Below are positions 27,683-39,000 of a DNA stretch of 64,000 nucleotides, piece by piece (positions within the stretch are counted from its first letter, which is position 1; every line of letters begins with the position of its first letter). The notes under the pieces are model-generated. The model was given only the letters and a program-made list of their open reading frames with translations, searched no databases and was not told the origin of the DNA. The stretch is from Veillonella sp. VA142 (GTDB lineage: Bacteria; Bacillota; Negativicutes; Veillonellales; Veillonellaceae), in assembly GCF_003992135.1 (NCBI RefSeq), contig NZ_RQVN01000002.1, positions 62,001 through 126,000 of the forward strand, given 5' to 3'. Both the position numbers and the translations under genes were made by a program.

Positions 27683-28387
27683 ATGGCAAAGAAATATTAT
27701 GCTGTTCGAGTAGGACACAATCCAGGAATCTACGTGACTTGGTCTGACTGTGAAGTGCAAGTCAAAGGCTTTCCTGGTGCGCAGTATAAATCATTTCCTA
27801 CGGAAACAGAGGCAAAAGCCTATTTGGGCAACGTAAATATAGATAATAGTTCGATTGCCAAACAACGTGGGGCAAAGAAAACATCGGTTGGGACTTCTAA
27901 AAAAATGAGCCTAGGGGAATATCTTAAGACACAGACGGATGACATACATCAAATGGTGGAATCGGACCCTTGTGAAGTGCGCGCTTTTATCGACGGTAGT
28001 TTTGATAAGCGAAAAGGTGTGGTTGGCTCTGGAGGGGTTATCCTTCTTGGTACAAAAGAAGTAGAGTTTTCTCTTTCCAGTACAGAACCTAATCATGTGG
28101 CCTATTGGAATGTATCTGGGGAATTATTAGCGGCACTTCATGTGGTGGACTATGCACTAGACCATGGGTATACCTCATGCTCTCTTTATTATGATTATAT
28201 GGGTATTGAAATGTGGGCTACAGGTAGATGGAAAACAAATAATCCATTAACAACGAGTTATGCAAAACGAATGAAAGAAGCTAGCAAACAAATTCGTATT
28301 GATTTTCATAAGGTAAAAGCTCACTCTGGTATTGCCTACAATGACCGTGCAGATGCATTGGCAAAGAAAGGAACTGTACTAAAATAA
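27683..28387 (+). CDS. rnhA: Ribonuclease H1 with N-terminal hybrid-binding domain
   Basis: Cuts the RNA strand of RNA-DNA hybrids. Residues 3-48 form a viroplasmin-like hybrid-binding domain (YYAVRVGHNPGIY...SFPTETEAKAYL), as in eukaryotic RNase H1 and some Firmicutes. The catalytic domain follows a linker, with active-site residues D104, E147, D171 and D221 all present. 234 aa. Transcribed with ybaK. Confidence 0.92.
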   Translation: MAKKYYAVRVGHNPGIYVTWSDCEVQVKGFPGAQYKSFPTETEAKAYLGNVNIDNSSIAKQRGAKKTSVGTSKKMSLGEYLKTQTDDIHQMVESDPCEVRAFIDGSFDKRKGVVGSGGVILLGTKEVEFSLSSTEPNHVAYWNVSGELLAALHVVDYALDHGYTSCSLYYDYMGIEMWATGRWKTNNPLTTSYAKRMKEASKQIRIDFHKVKAHSGIAYNDRADALAKKGTVLK

Positions 28388-28433
28388 CACTGGTAGGAAA
28401 TTTCTTGTAAAATTCCTTTAATCTCTCCGTGAT

Positions 28434-28462
28434 TTGATGTACAATAAAAGTACAATTACAAT
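28434..28462 (+). promoter_or_regulatory. Sigma-A promoter for pgi-galE
   Basis: TTGATG (28434-28439), a 17-bp spacer and TACAAT (28457-28462) precede pgi. A TGTAC/GTACA inverted pair overlaps the spacer and a further TGTACA follows, so an operator is possible. Confidence 0.6.
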
Positions 28463-28485
28463 CATACTGTACATAGGAGGAAACT

Positions 28486-29946
28486 ATGAAACGTATTCAA
28501 TTAGACTCTGGTTTTGTTTATGATTATACAAATATGATGTTGCCTGGTGGAGTGACAGAAGCAGATGTAACAAACTTAGGAACTGCTATTTCTGATGCTT
28601 TAGCAGCAGCGGAACAAACGCGTCATCATGGTGTTGTGAAAGGCCATCTATCCAAAGATGGAGAACCTGAATTAGTACTTTTCCCACAATTACCATATGT
28701 GGTAGAAGGGCATATTAATAATCCTACAGTGATGGCTAGATTAGATGCTTTAAGAAATAAAAAAGTCAGTACTGTAGTAAGCTTTGGTATTGGCGGTTCA
28801 TTCCTAGGTGGTAAAGTATTATTTGATGTATATTGTGGGGAGTTTTGGAACTCCATGAGTGATGAAGAACGTAATCATTGCCCACGTATGTACTTCAGTG
28901 GAAATAATGTTGACCCTGTACGTACCCAAGAGTTAATCAAGCAATTACAAAGAGAATGGAAAGAGCAACAATTTTTAGAGGACCATGCTCATGTGCCTAA
29001 TGAGTATAAAGTATTATTGGTGTTAATTTCTAAATCTGGCTCTACCATTGAACCAATGACGAACTTTATGATTGTGAAAGAAGCCCTAGAAGTGGCAATG
29101 ATCGATTATGAAGTGTTAGTAGTAACAGATCCTAGAGATGATGAAAAAGAAACATTACTTCATAAGTTGGCCGTTGCAGAAGGTTGGGGAGACTCTATCT
29201 TTGCTGTACCAGATGGTATTGGTGGCAGATTCTCTGTGTTCTCAGAAGTAGGATTGGTTATAGGAGCTTTATTAGGTTTTGATATTCATGCCTATTTAGA
29301 AGGTGCTAAAGCAGCGGATATAGCAGCTCAAGAGCAAGATGTTTGGAAAAATCCAGCTTTACTGAGTGCTGTATTAAAATATATTGGTTCTGAACAATAT
29401 GGTCGTCATATTGAAGTGTTCATGCCTTATGCAGATCGTTTGAAATCCTTATCTGAATGGTATGTACAGTTACTAGCGGAATCCTTAGGTAAAGAGAAAG
29501 ATGATAAATCTGGACACTATGGTCGTACTCCAATTGTGGCAGTAGGTACTACAGACATGCATGCCCAAACACAGGAACATCAAGAAGGTCGTTATGATAA
29601 AGTTGTATCTTTCGTCGATGTAGAAAATTGGCACGTATCTTTAACAGTACCACATATGTATGATCAATACAGTAAACTTGAAGCTCTGGCAGGCCTTGAT
29701 TTAGGCTTTATCAATCGTGCAGCACTAGCATCTAATGCAGAGTCCTTAGCAAGCGATAGACGATTTAATGGCACCTATCAAGTTCCAACGATGAATGCGT
29801 TCCATTTGGGAGAATTGATGTTTACTATGTGCTGGGCCATCTACTTTGAAGGTCAATTAGCAGGGGTAGATGCTTTCAATCAACCAGGCGTAGAAGTATA
29901 TAAAAAATTGTTAGGACCTAAACTTTCAAAAGCACAGGAGAAGTAA
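28486..29946 (+). CDS. pgi: Glucose-6-phosphate isomerase
   Basis: Interconverts glucose-6-phosphate and fructose-6-phosphate. SIS-domain sugar-phosphate motifs are present (SFGIGGSFLGG, LISKSGSTIEPMTN), as is GGRFSVFSEVGLV and the C-terminal PGI signature GQLAGVDAFNQPGVEVYKK. 486 aa, a little longer than the approximately 450-aa Bacillus form. AGGAGG precedes the ATG. It is followed 2 bases later by galE, so fructose-6-phosphate is linked to nucleotide-sugar supply, which fits gluconeogenic LPS precursor synthesis. Confidence 0.95.
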   Translation: MKRIQLDSGFVYDYTNMMLPGGVTEADVTNLGTAISDALAAAEQTRHHGVVKGHLSKDGEPELVLFPQLPYVVEGHINNPTVMARLDALRNKKVSTVVSFGIGGSFLGGKVLFDVYCGEFWNSMSDEERNHCPRMYFSGNNVDPVRTQELIKQLQREWKEQQFLEDHAHVPNEYKVLLVLISKSGSTIEPMTNFMIVKEALEVAMIDYEVLVVTDPRDDEKETLLHKLAVAEGWGDSIFAVPDGIGGRFSVFSEVGLVIGALLGFDIHAYLEGAKAADIAAQEQDVWKNPALLSAVLKYIGSEQYGRHIEVFMPYADRLKSLSEWYVQLLAESLGKEKDDKSGHYGRTPIVAVGTTDMHAQTQEHQEGRYDKVVSFVDVENWHVSLTVPHMYDQYSKLEALAGLDLGFINRAALASNAESLASDRRFNGTYQVPTMNAFHLGELMFTMCWAIYFEGQLAGVDAFNQPGVEVYKKLLGPKLSKAQEK

Positions 29947-29948
29947 GA

Positions 29949-30929
29949 ATGAATATTTTAGTGACAGGTGGCGCAGGGTATATTGGTAGCCATACAGTAC
30001 GTGCCTTATTAGGTGCAGGTCACCAAGTAGTGATTGTGGATAATTTATCTCGAGGCCATAAGGAGTCAATCCCTGCAGGAGTACCATTCTATGAAATGGA
30101 TATTACAAATCCTGCATTAGGTGAGGTTCTGGATACACATAAAATTGATGGCATTATGCATTTTGCAGCACATTCTCAAGTTGGGGAATCTATGGTAAAT
30201 CCATCTATCTATTATGAAAATAATGTAGTAGGTTCCTACCGATTAGTAGAAACAGCTCGTAAGCATGGAGTGAATCGATTGGTATTCTCCTCTACGGCAG
30301 CTGTCTATGGGGAACCAGAAGTAGTACCTATTATGGAAGATGCAAAATGGAATCCCACCAATGTGTATGGCCGTACAAAATTGATGATTGAAGATATGCT
30401 GCGTGACTATAGCAAAATTTATGGATTTAAATTTGTAGCACTGCGTTACTTTAATGCAGCAGGAGCGGATCCATCTGGTGAAATTGGTGAAGATCATACA
30501 CCAGAAACACATTTAATTCCACTTATTATTGATGCAGCCTTGGGTAAGCGTGAATCCATCACTGTATTTGGTACAGACTATGATACAGCAGATGGTACAT
30601 GCGTACGTGATTATGTACATGTAAATGATTTAGCTTCCGCACACATTTTAGCTATGGAATACCTATATCATGGTGGTGAATCCGATGTGTTTAACTTAGG
30701 TTCAGGCAATGGTTTCAGTGTGAATGAAATCGTGGCAGCTACTAAAGAAGTAACAGGTGTCGATTTCCGTGTTGATTACGGTGAACGTCGTGCTGGAGAT
30801 CCAGGCACGCTGATTGCATCCTCTGAAAAAATTCATGCTAAACTTGGTTGGAAGCCAGTTCATAGTACAGTACAAGAAGTGATTCGTGATGCTTGGAATT
30901 GGCATCAATTACATCCGGAAGGATATTAA
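29949..30929 (+). CDS. galE: UDP-glucose 4-epimerase
   Basis: Interconverts UDP-glucose and UDP-galactose. NAD-binding GGAGYIGSH at 7-15, catalytic SSTAAVYGEPE, Y140 and K144 (YGRTK), FNAAGADPSGEIGEDH and RDYVHVNDLA are all canonical GalE. 326 aa. Immediately downstream of pgi. The PilP-like gene starts 19 bases further on, possibly in the same transcript. Confidence 0.95.
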   Translation: MNILVTGGAGYIGSHTVRALLGAGHQVVIVDNLSRGHKESIPAGVPFYEMDITNPALGEVLDTHKIDGIMHFAAHSQVGESMVNPSIYYENNVVGSYRLVETARKHGVNRLVFSSTAAVYGEPEVVPIMEDAKWNPTNVYGRTKLMIEDMLRDYSKIYGFKFVALRYFNAAGADPSGEIGEDHTPETHLIPLIIDAALGKRESITVFGTDYDTADGTCVRDYVHVNDLASAHILAMEYLYHGGESDVFNLGSGNGFSVNEIVAATKEVTGVDFRVDYGERRAGDPGTLIASSEKIHAKLGWKPVHSTVQEVIRDAWNWHQLHPEGY

Positions 30930-30948
30930 TCGTATATGGGAGGGCATG

Positions 30949-31680
30949 ATGAAAGTTTCATCTACGCAAGACCTCTACAATCGCATAATGAAGTATATAC
31001 GCACACACGGTCGTCTCGTTTTCGGGGCGACCGTTTTATTGTGCCTCATTTGCTATCTTGGTTGGAGAGAGTCGGCATGGTCAGAAGTAGAGCGATTAGA
31101 AAGTCCTGTGCAAGCCCATCGTAAAAGTGATGTAATAGGACAAAATAAAAATGTAAAAGTGGATAAGGGAGGAGAAGATGACAAAATTAAATTAGTAAAT
31201 GGAGATAAAAAACATAAAGGGCGTAAACAAGAAAAAAGTTCTCCTCTAGAGGAAGACACAGATAAGGGTAAACTTATCTTTCCTATACGGAATGTAGTGC
31301 GACCCTATCCTTTACTAGATACGTTTTCAAAGGAATTAACGAGAGATACTCCGACAGCCGTAATAGGTGCAGAAAAGATTATTATGGATAACATGAATGG
31401 AAAAGGTAATAAAAATAGTGTAGAAGGATACACCGTACAATCCTATGGTAATGATACGGGTAGAAACAGGCATGAGAGACATGAGGTAAAACCTGTAAAA
31501 GAGATACAAGTGCAATTGTTGGGGATTATACAAGGGGAGGCGCCCGTAGCTGTGTTAGATATTAATGGAAGCACTCATACTGTGTATGAAGGAGATGTAG
31601 TTGATGGTGTGCAGGTGTATACGATTACTGATGCAAGGGTACAAATTCAAGTGAATGGTTCTGTTCAATGGATAGAATAA
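30949..31680 (+). CDS. PilP/GspC-like inner-membrane protein of a secretin system
   Basis: 243 aa. A short cytoplasmic N-terminus is followed by a membrane segment (about 22-42, FGATVLLCLICYLGW), a long charged Lys/Glu-rich low-complexity linker and a C-terminal domain of about 60 residues (VQLLGIIQGEAPVAVLDI... EGDVVDGVQVYTI). This domain resembles the HR domain of GspC and the beta-domain of PilP, which dock on a secretin. I chose ATG 30949 (GGGAGG 5 bases upstream) over ATG 30946 and the earlier 30886. The secretin gene follows. PilM, PilN and PilO are not in the window. Confidence 0.65.
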   Translation: MKVSSTQDLYNRIMKYIRTHGRLVFGATVLLCLICYLGWRESAWSEVERLESPVQAHRKSDVIGQNKNVKVDKGGEDDKIKLVNGDKKHKGRKQEKSSPLEEDTDKGKLIFPIRNVVRPYPLLDTFSKELTRDTPTAVIGAEKIIMDNMNGKGNKNSVEGYTVQSYGNDTGRNRHERHEVKPVKEIQVQLLGIIQGEAPVAVLDINGSTHTVYEGDVVDGVQVYTITDARVQIQVNGSVQWIE

Positions 31681-31737
31681 AGGCGGGATACAAACTATGC
31701 GGAGTAAGAGCTCGAAACAGAAAGAAAGGAGATTCGT

Positions 31738-32964
31738 ATGTGGATTAGAATATTAAAATATGTTAGAAGGAGTATAGTAATTCCTATCCATCAATCTATA
31801 TATCGATGGGGAATTGCATATGCTTTGATACTGATAGTCTTAGGAACTTTCCCTGTAGGAGCAGTACATATTATGGCCAAAGATATGCCTTTGCGAACAT
31901 TGGTGCAAACCATAGCAAGAACAGAGAAACTTTCAGTGGTAGGGTTAGATACATTAGATGGAAAGGTTACTTTAGAAGTAGAAGAAAGCTCTGGGAGAGA
32001 GGCTATTAACAAATTGGGATCACAGTTAGGTTTTTTAGTGTATGAAGAGGGTGGAACATTTATTGTAGAAGGTCGCCACGAAGAAAAAGAACGTCGACAT
32101 GTACGACGAATTGTAGCGGAGTCGTCCACCCCTGAAGAATTGAGCAATCTTATTCAGTCCGTCGTACCTAAAGAACATATACAAGTAATACCAAGCACTA
32201 ACGAAGTCATCTATTATGGAACGGTTCATGAAATTTTAGAAGTAGAAAAATTACTTCGATCTTGGCATACCGCACCAAAACAAGTACAGTTAGATGTGGC
32301 GGTGTTAGCTATGGAAAAAGGCTATGCAAAAGAACTGGGGGTACAATGGTCATTCCCTGGGCTGCAAAGTTCAGGGCTGTCCATGCATGGAAAGTCTGAG
32401 TCAGGTGTGGAAGGGAATGTACATATTGGTCATATTCCAAAGGGAACATCATACTCGTTTTTAGCGCACCCTGAAGTATCTGCTAAAGAAGGAAGTAGCC
32501 GTATGGCACTGATAGCAAGACCTAGTATTGTGGCTATTAATGGGGAGGAAGCGACTATTCTAATTGGTGAACGCGTGCCGGTAACAGTAGAGTCCATTCA
32601 AAATGGAGTATCGAGAACGAGCATTCGCTATGAAGAGGCAGGTATACGATTGCGATGTAAACCTTATGTATTACAAGGAAATCACATTGATACCATTGTA
32701 GAAGCCGAAGTGAGTAACCCTACCCTAGTTCCTGAAATGAAAGCCTATCGTATTACCACACGGCAAGCAAAAACGAGAGTACGTATACCTGATGGAGAAA
32801 CTTTGGTCATTGGTGGATTAATGGATCGACGTACCATACATCAATGGCAAAAGGTGCCAATCTTGGGAGATATTCCACTTTTTGGAAAACTATTTCAACA
32901 TAGTCGTAAAACGAAAGATGAAGTAGAGCTATACATTTTAGTTACTGCTAAGGTAATTCAGTAA
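31738..32964 (+). CDS. Secretin (PilQ/GspD family), short form
   Basis: 408-aa outer-membrane channel subunit for a type IV pilus or type II-like system. A signal-like hydrophobic stretch (about 24-43) precedes an STN/N0-like domain (around 45-110) and an N1/KH-like domain (about 115-175). The secretin core (about 180-405) contains LDVAVLAMEKGYAKELGVQW, the GERVPVTVES strand, RVRIPDGETLVIGGLMD and VPILGDIPLFGKLF, the last two being secretin signatures. It is shorter than PilQ of Proteobacteria because it has fewer N domains. It forms a pair with the PilP-like protein upstream. A type IV pilus role is inference. Confidence 0.85.
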   Translation: MWIRILKYVRRSIVIPIHQSIYRWGIAYALILIVLGTFPVGAVHIMAKDMPLRTLVQTIARTEKLSVVGLDTLDGKVTLEVEESSGREAINKLGSQLGFLVYEEGGTFIVEGRHEEKERRHVRRIVAESSTPEELSNLIQSVVPKEHIQVIPSTNEVIYYGTVHEILEVEKLLRSWHTAPKQVQLDVAVLAMEKGYAKELGVQWSFPGLQSSGLSMHGKSESGVEGNVHIGHIPKGTSYSFLAHPEVSAKEGSSRMALIARPSIVAINGEEATILIGERVPVTVESIQNGVSRTSIRYEEAGIRLRCKPYVLQGNHIDTIVEAEVSNPTLVPEMKAYRITTRQAKTRVRIPDGETLVIGGLMDRRTIHQWQKVPILGDIPLFGKLFQHSRKTKDEVELYILVTAKVIQ

Positions 32965-33011
32965 ATAAGAAGGTAAAATGCCATATATACTCATTCACTA
33001 TTTCAATATGC

Positions 33012-33028
33012 CTTATCAATATGATAAG
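33012..33028. repeat. Small inverted repeat upstream of the large exoprotein gene
   Basis: CTTATC and GATAAG are separated by 5 bases in the 125-bp gap between the secretin and the exoprotein gene. It could be an operator for the CDI-like locus; there is no T tract, so it is not a terminator. Confidence 0.35.
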
Positions 33029-33089
33029 ATAAAAGCATAGAACATATCGGATTTTATAGGTATGATCGTTATGTAATAGAGGTATTGAT

Positions 33090-36000
33090 ATGAAAAAAGA
33101 AAGAAAAGAACTCTTAACGTTATGGATTACGTTGTCTTTGCAATTAGGGACCTATGCGGCGCAGGGGATTGTCAGTCATGAGGTAATGGTGGACAATAGT
33201 CAGGCTGTTCCCGTTATACAGATTGCAAGTCCGACCCATGGTGTATCCCATAATCGGTATGAGTCCTTTTCTACAGATACGGGGGCTATCTTTAACAACG
33301 CCACTACACCTACAGTTAGTACTCAGATTGGTCCTGTAAATGCAAACCCTAACTTACGAGAGCCTGCGAGCCTTATTGTCAACGAAGTAGTAGGGACTTC
33401 TACATCACAGTTAGCAGGAACTTTTGAAGTAGCAGGACAGCCTGCGGAGGTGGTCATTGCCAATCCAAACGGGATATCTATCAAAGGCGTTCATTTTATC
33501 AACACCCCAAAAGCTACATTTACCACAGGTATTCCCCATATGGTAGATGGTCAGTTAGAAAACTTTGTTATTGAGAAAGGAAATATTGAGGTAACAAGAG
33601 GCATCAATGCACCTACAGAACAAAGTGGAGCTAACTCATATACCCCTATTTCAAAGGTAGACCTATTAGCAAAGACGATACGTATCAATGCAGATGTGGT
33701 GGCACAAGATACGATTCGTGCTGTCACAGGACGTAATACAGTGAACTATTCGGATGGAACTGTAACAGCCATGAAATCTGGGGAAAGTACACCTACGGGG
33801 GTTGCCTTAGATGTAGGGGCTCTTGGTGGCATGTATGGAAATACCATTTCTTTAATCGGTACAGAAACGGGAGTTGGAGTTAATATCAGTGGCTCTATCG
33901 ATGCCATAGCGGGCACCCTACACATTGACACAGCAGGAAATCTCACCATCGAGCAAGGTGGTTCACAGCAAGAGCCTACTAGCATTCACAGTGCTAAAGA
34001 ATTGGAAATTCGTAGCCAAGACTTACATAATCATGGCACCATAGTGGGCGATGAAACTGTGACAATACAAAGCGGTACTCTGACCAACGATGGAAACCTA
34101 CAAGGAAAACAGATTGAGGCCAATATTACTAATCTACGTGGACAGGGAGTGATTTCCAGCGCAGATAATCTAACTATCCAAGGTACAGACTCTATTGTGT
34201 ATCAAGGAGGCATGCGCTCTCAGTCTGGGGATATCACTGTACGTGGGAAACAGGTAGAAGTAGATCGGAATCATATACAAGTAGTATCAAAAGATAAATT
34301 GCATATAGAATCGCAAACACCTACACCGGAAACACCTGTAGATATCCTAAAACCAACACTAGAGAATCCTTTACATACACCGACTATACAACCTATCCCA
34401 CACATACCTAGCAAGGTTGTGGTAGAGGATACACAAGAAGAGTTACCCATTACTGTAGATGTAAATGCTCCTAAGAATCGTCAACCGATCCTAGATACGA
34501 CGCGGAATGGCATAGACATCCTACACATTGCCGGTGTTGATGGAGACGGTGTTTCTCACAATGCATATACACAGTTTAATGTGAAAGAGCGAGGCCTTAT
34601 TCTTAATAATGCTACGAAATACACAAAAACTCAGTTAGCTGGTTACATAGATAAAAATATGTTCTTAGCTGGGAATGGAGCTAAGACAATCATCAATGAG
34701 GTCACTTCTACGAGTCCATCTATTTTGAAGGGATATATAGAAGTGGCAGGAAATCCAGCAGATGTAGTCATTGTGAATCCTAATGGTATGACCGTCAATG
34801 GATTGGGTGTAATCAATGGCACTCATATGACCCTGCAAGGGAAAGATTATATAGATATCGTAGGAAAGGGATATGGGGGACAACAGATAGATAGTACTTT
34901 TAGTAGTGATCGCCTCCGTAACCGCCGCAGTGAACTATGGGGTCATCACCTTCGTATTGACACAGAGACCCTAGAGAATACAGGAAATATTGCGGCAGAT
35001 ACCATGCATATATCTGCCAAAACAATGCTCAATGCAGGGTTTGTAGAAAGCAAAGATACGCTCCAATTTGCTGGAAATGAGCTTGTACAAGATAAGGGCA
35101 TTATGAAGGCAAATCAGAATGTACATATCTCAGCAAACCATATTCGTAATAGTAATTCCTCTGTATTAGAAGCTGGTACTAGTGTGCATATCACGGGAGA
35201 TACGTTAGAGAACGATGCGTCCCATGTGGTCAGTCACGGTGTGATGGACTTAGGCGTAGGCAATGTAGAAAATATAAATACGGGCGCCATCATTGCGAAG
35301 GATACCCTGCAGATACAAGGGAATACCTTTGCCAATACTAAGGGCATTCTCTTTGCAAAAAACGATGCAGAGATAGATATGAAAGAGGATGTGACGAACA
35401 CCGGTGGACTGTGGCATGTGCTAGGTAATTTGCGTGTGCAAGGTCGTCATATTCGGAACATCAATACCAGTGGGTCTTACTTTGGCTCAGATATGTATAT
35501 AAAAGGCAATGCCTATGTACTAGGAATGGAGAGTTTTGAAAATAGGTCTTCAGATGTCATTGTCAAGGGTAATCTCACTATCAAAGCCCCTAAGATACAA
35601 AACCATAAGGATGTGTTTAAGACTGGGTGGACCATTTCAGAAGAAGATAAGTATGAGGGCATACCATATCTAGACCAGCCTAACTATTATGAGGCAGATA
35701 GAAAATACCATAGAACGATTCATACAGGTACCATAGAAGAAGAAACTGCCACATCTAGAATACTGAGTGATGGTACCATCCATATTACAGGGCAAACTGT
35801 GCAAAATACATATAGCCAGATTATGGCGAAGGATGGCTTACAAGTTACGGCAGATTCTGTTACTAACACAGGCTATCAAGGGACAGTTCATTATGATGAT
35901 ATAGGCCGAGATAGACATTACTGGAAGTATAAAAAGAAAAAACGCTTTTGGAAACATAAAAAGTGGGTCTATGGACATACAGATATTCCTTATGAACATC

Positions 36001-39000
36001 ATGAAATCTTTGATGCTGAAAGTAGTCCATCTAGTGAACGTATTGCTGTATTAGGCAGTCACGGAACTACGAGCATCCAGTCTAATGAATTTACCAATAC
36101 AACACTTGAGGCAGATGGAACAGCCTATGCGGTGCGAGATAAAAAAGTTGAAACTGCGGTGGCACTTACAGATATTTCTAAATTAGTGACCCCCGTGTTG
36201 GAACCATCAAAACAACTCTACATGACGACGGAGCCCCTTGCCGTAGCTAAGGTAGAAGAGAATCCCTTATATACAGATAAAAAGCAATTTTTGTCTAGTG
36301 ACTATATGGTTACTAGATTACAAGCAGACCCAGAACGAGTGTATACTCGATTACGCAATGGATACGAAGATCAAGAAATCGCCAAAGAAGAACTCCGTCA
36401 AGGTGGTCATACCCTTACAAAATATACAGGTCATGATCAGTCTTTACTTTCAGGGATTCCTAACAGCCTGTTACAACCTGGAGATTTGCGCAAAGATGGT
36501 AGTATCGTCTTAGGTAAAGATGTGCAGGTAATAAGCCAAAAAGTAGATAATACGGGCAGCATACAAGCTAAGGACTCTCTGTCCATTACAGGGAATCATG
36601 TCCGAAACCTCAGTGGGTCTATGAATGGCAATCTAGTGTCTATACGCACAGATATCTTGAAAAATATTTCGGGTCGTATACATGGTAAAGATGGTGTACA
36701 TATAGAAGGAAAGGACATCCGTAACGAAACACAAGTAACAAGTAACACTTCGTTTGGACGTCGACAAGATACAGCGCATGGAAATGCTAGTATCACTAGT
36801 GACGGCGGTATCCATATCCAAGGGGATACTATACGTTCTGTAGGTGCTACTATACATGGAAATAGTACGGTCAGCCTAGCAGGGAAAGATATACAAGTTT
36901 CTGCTCGTGCCTTACAAAATCGCTATATAGGTAGTGGAGTGACCTTAGAGTCCACTAAGTACCTAGGAAGTACCGTACAAGGACATACGGTGCAAGTCCA
37001 AGGGGGAGAGATCACCTTACAAGGCTCCCGTATGATGGGACACACTGTGGACCTTAGCGGGAACTCTCTAACCCTTACGAATGTAACAGATAGAACTTTG
37101 TCAGATGTAGCAGTAGGTGCTAGAGGTAGTGACTATTTCAACCGTAAGATGGTCATAGAAGAACAGAATCTAGGAGCGACCATTGAAGGCGAGACTGGTG
37201 TTAAGGTGCGTATGGATAACAATGTATCCATGAAAGCAAGCACTATACATAGTAAAACGGGCCTTGTAGATGTGCAAGCAGGTCGAGTCTCTATTGCACA
37301 TGGTACGGAGCGCCATGAAATAGTATCTGAGGTACATCAAAAAGATAGAGGGTTCTTGTCATCTACTACAAGGGATATCTATGACCATAGACGAACAGAT
37401 ACGGTAGTAGGCTCTACGATTTCCAGCGGTACGGTTAAGGTAGATGGTAAGCAAGACGTACTAGTTAAAGCCAGTCATATAGTGGGGGATACTGATGTTA
37501 CGGTTACGAGTGCAGGCAATTTGACCATTACATCAGCACAGGAAGAATCTGGTGCCACTCATCGTGAGGAAGTACGTAAATCTGGTATCTTTGGTAATGG
37601 CGGTCTTAGCCTTACCATTGGTACACAAAGACAAGTAGATACCTATGATGTTAAGAGCAGTGTAGCCAAAGGCAGTGTGATTGGAAGTCGCTTTGGTTCT
37701 GTCACCTTAGGGGCTACAGGATCTACACAAGTAGAAGCTAGTGATGTAGCATCGAAAGGGGATATTCAGGTTCAAGGCTCTGGCGTAACAATCCGCAATG
37801 GGTATACCACATCCCATACAGGAGAAACACATAGATTTTCTAAAAGTGGGCTTACTCTCTCTTTGTCGAATCGCTTAGTAGATACTACAACCAATGCAGT
37901 AGGTACACTCACACGAGCAAATTCTGTAAAAGACGAACGATTGAAAGCCCTATTAGCCTACAAAACCTATGACGATGCTAAGACATCTATAGAAAAATCT
38001 AAACTGAAAGACCAAGCCAAGAGTTTACACCTCAATCTATCTTTAGGCACAGAACGAAGCGAAGCTTCTACGAATGTAGATAGTAAGATAGCAAAAGGAT
38101 CGACCGTTGTATCCGATGGACATATTCGTATTGCTGCTAAGAAGGATGATATCCGCATAGAAGGAAGCGATGTACAAGGCAAGGACATTACCTTAGATTC
38201 TGCGAACAGTATCTATGTGAAGGGCAAAGAAACGACTTCTGAGATGACCCAGAGTATGAAACAGAAACAAGGATCTCTTGGTATTTCTTATGATGTATTA
38301 CAACACCGATTCTCCGATATATCCGTCAATGCCAGTGGTAGTAAAGGAAATATAGCTGGTACAGATATAGTCCATGACCCTACGAAGATACGTGCAACGA
38401 ATGCCCTTGCACTGACTACAAAACAGGATGTACATATCAAAGATGGTGTTCTTAAAGGGGAGGCTATCCAAGCAAATATTGGTGGTAATTTAGAGATTCA
38501 CTCTGTACAGGATACACATGATTATACAGACCATACTACATCAGGTGGCATGAGTCTTAGCCTATCTAAAAAGGGAGCATTTAACTCGTTACAAGGTTCC
38601 TTGCAACGGACGGATATAGATAGCAAATACACCTCTGTGATTCACCAGTCTGGACTCTATGCAGGTAGTACAGGATTCAACATATCCGTAGGCAACACAA
38701 CCACATTAGAAGGGGCTCTGTTAGCTAGTAAAACAGATACGAATACACTGAAAACAAAACAGTTAGTTATGAAGGATATGGAGAATAGGGCGAAGTATAC
38801 CTATGGGTCTAAGGGAGTGTCGTACCTAGCGGATCCAACGATTGGAAAAAGCAGTAAGCAATATAACGAACTTGGATTGGTACCTACGATTATGCCTGGG
38901 GAACAAGGAATATCTAATAGCACAACCTATTCAGCAATCGCTAAAGGAGTGCTAGAAGTGGAGCAGCCTGAGGTAAATCTCAATACTATCCGTAGAAACA

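Noticed and set aside
31697-31756. Small ORF (19 residues) upstream of and overlapping the secretin start
   Set aside because: Poorly spaced ribosome-binding site, very basic and short, and it runs into the well-supported secretin start. Probably chance.
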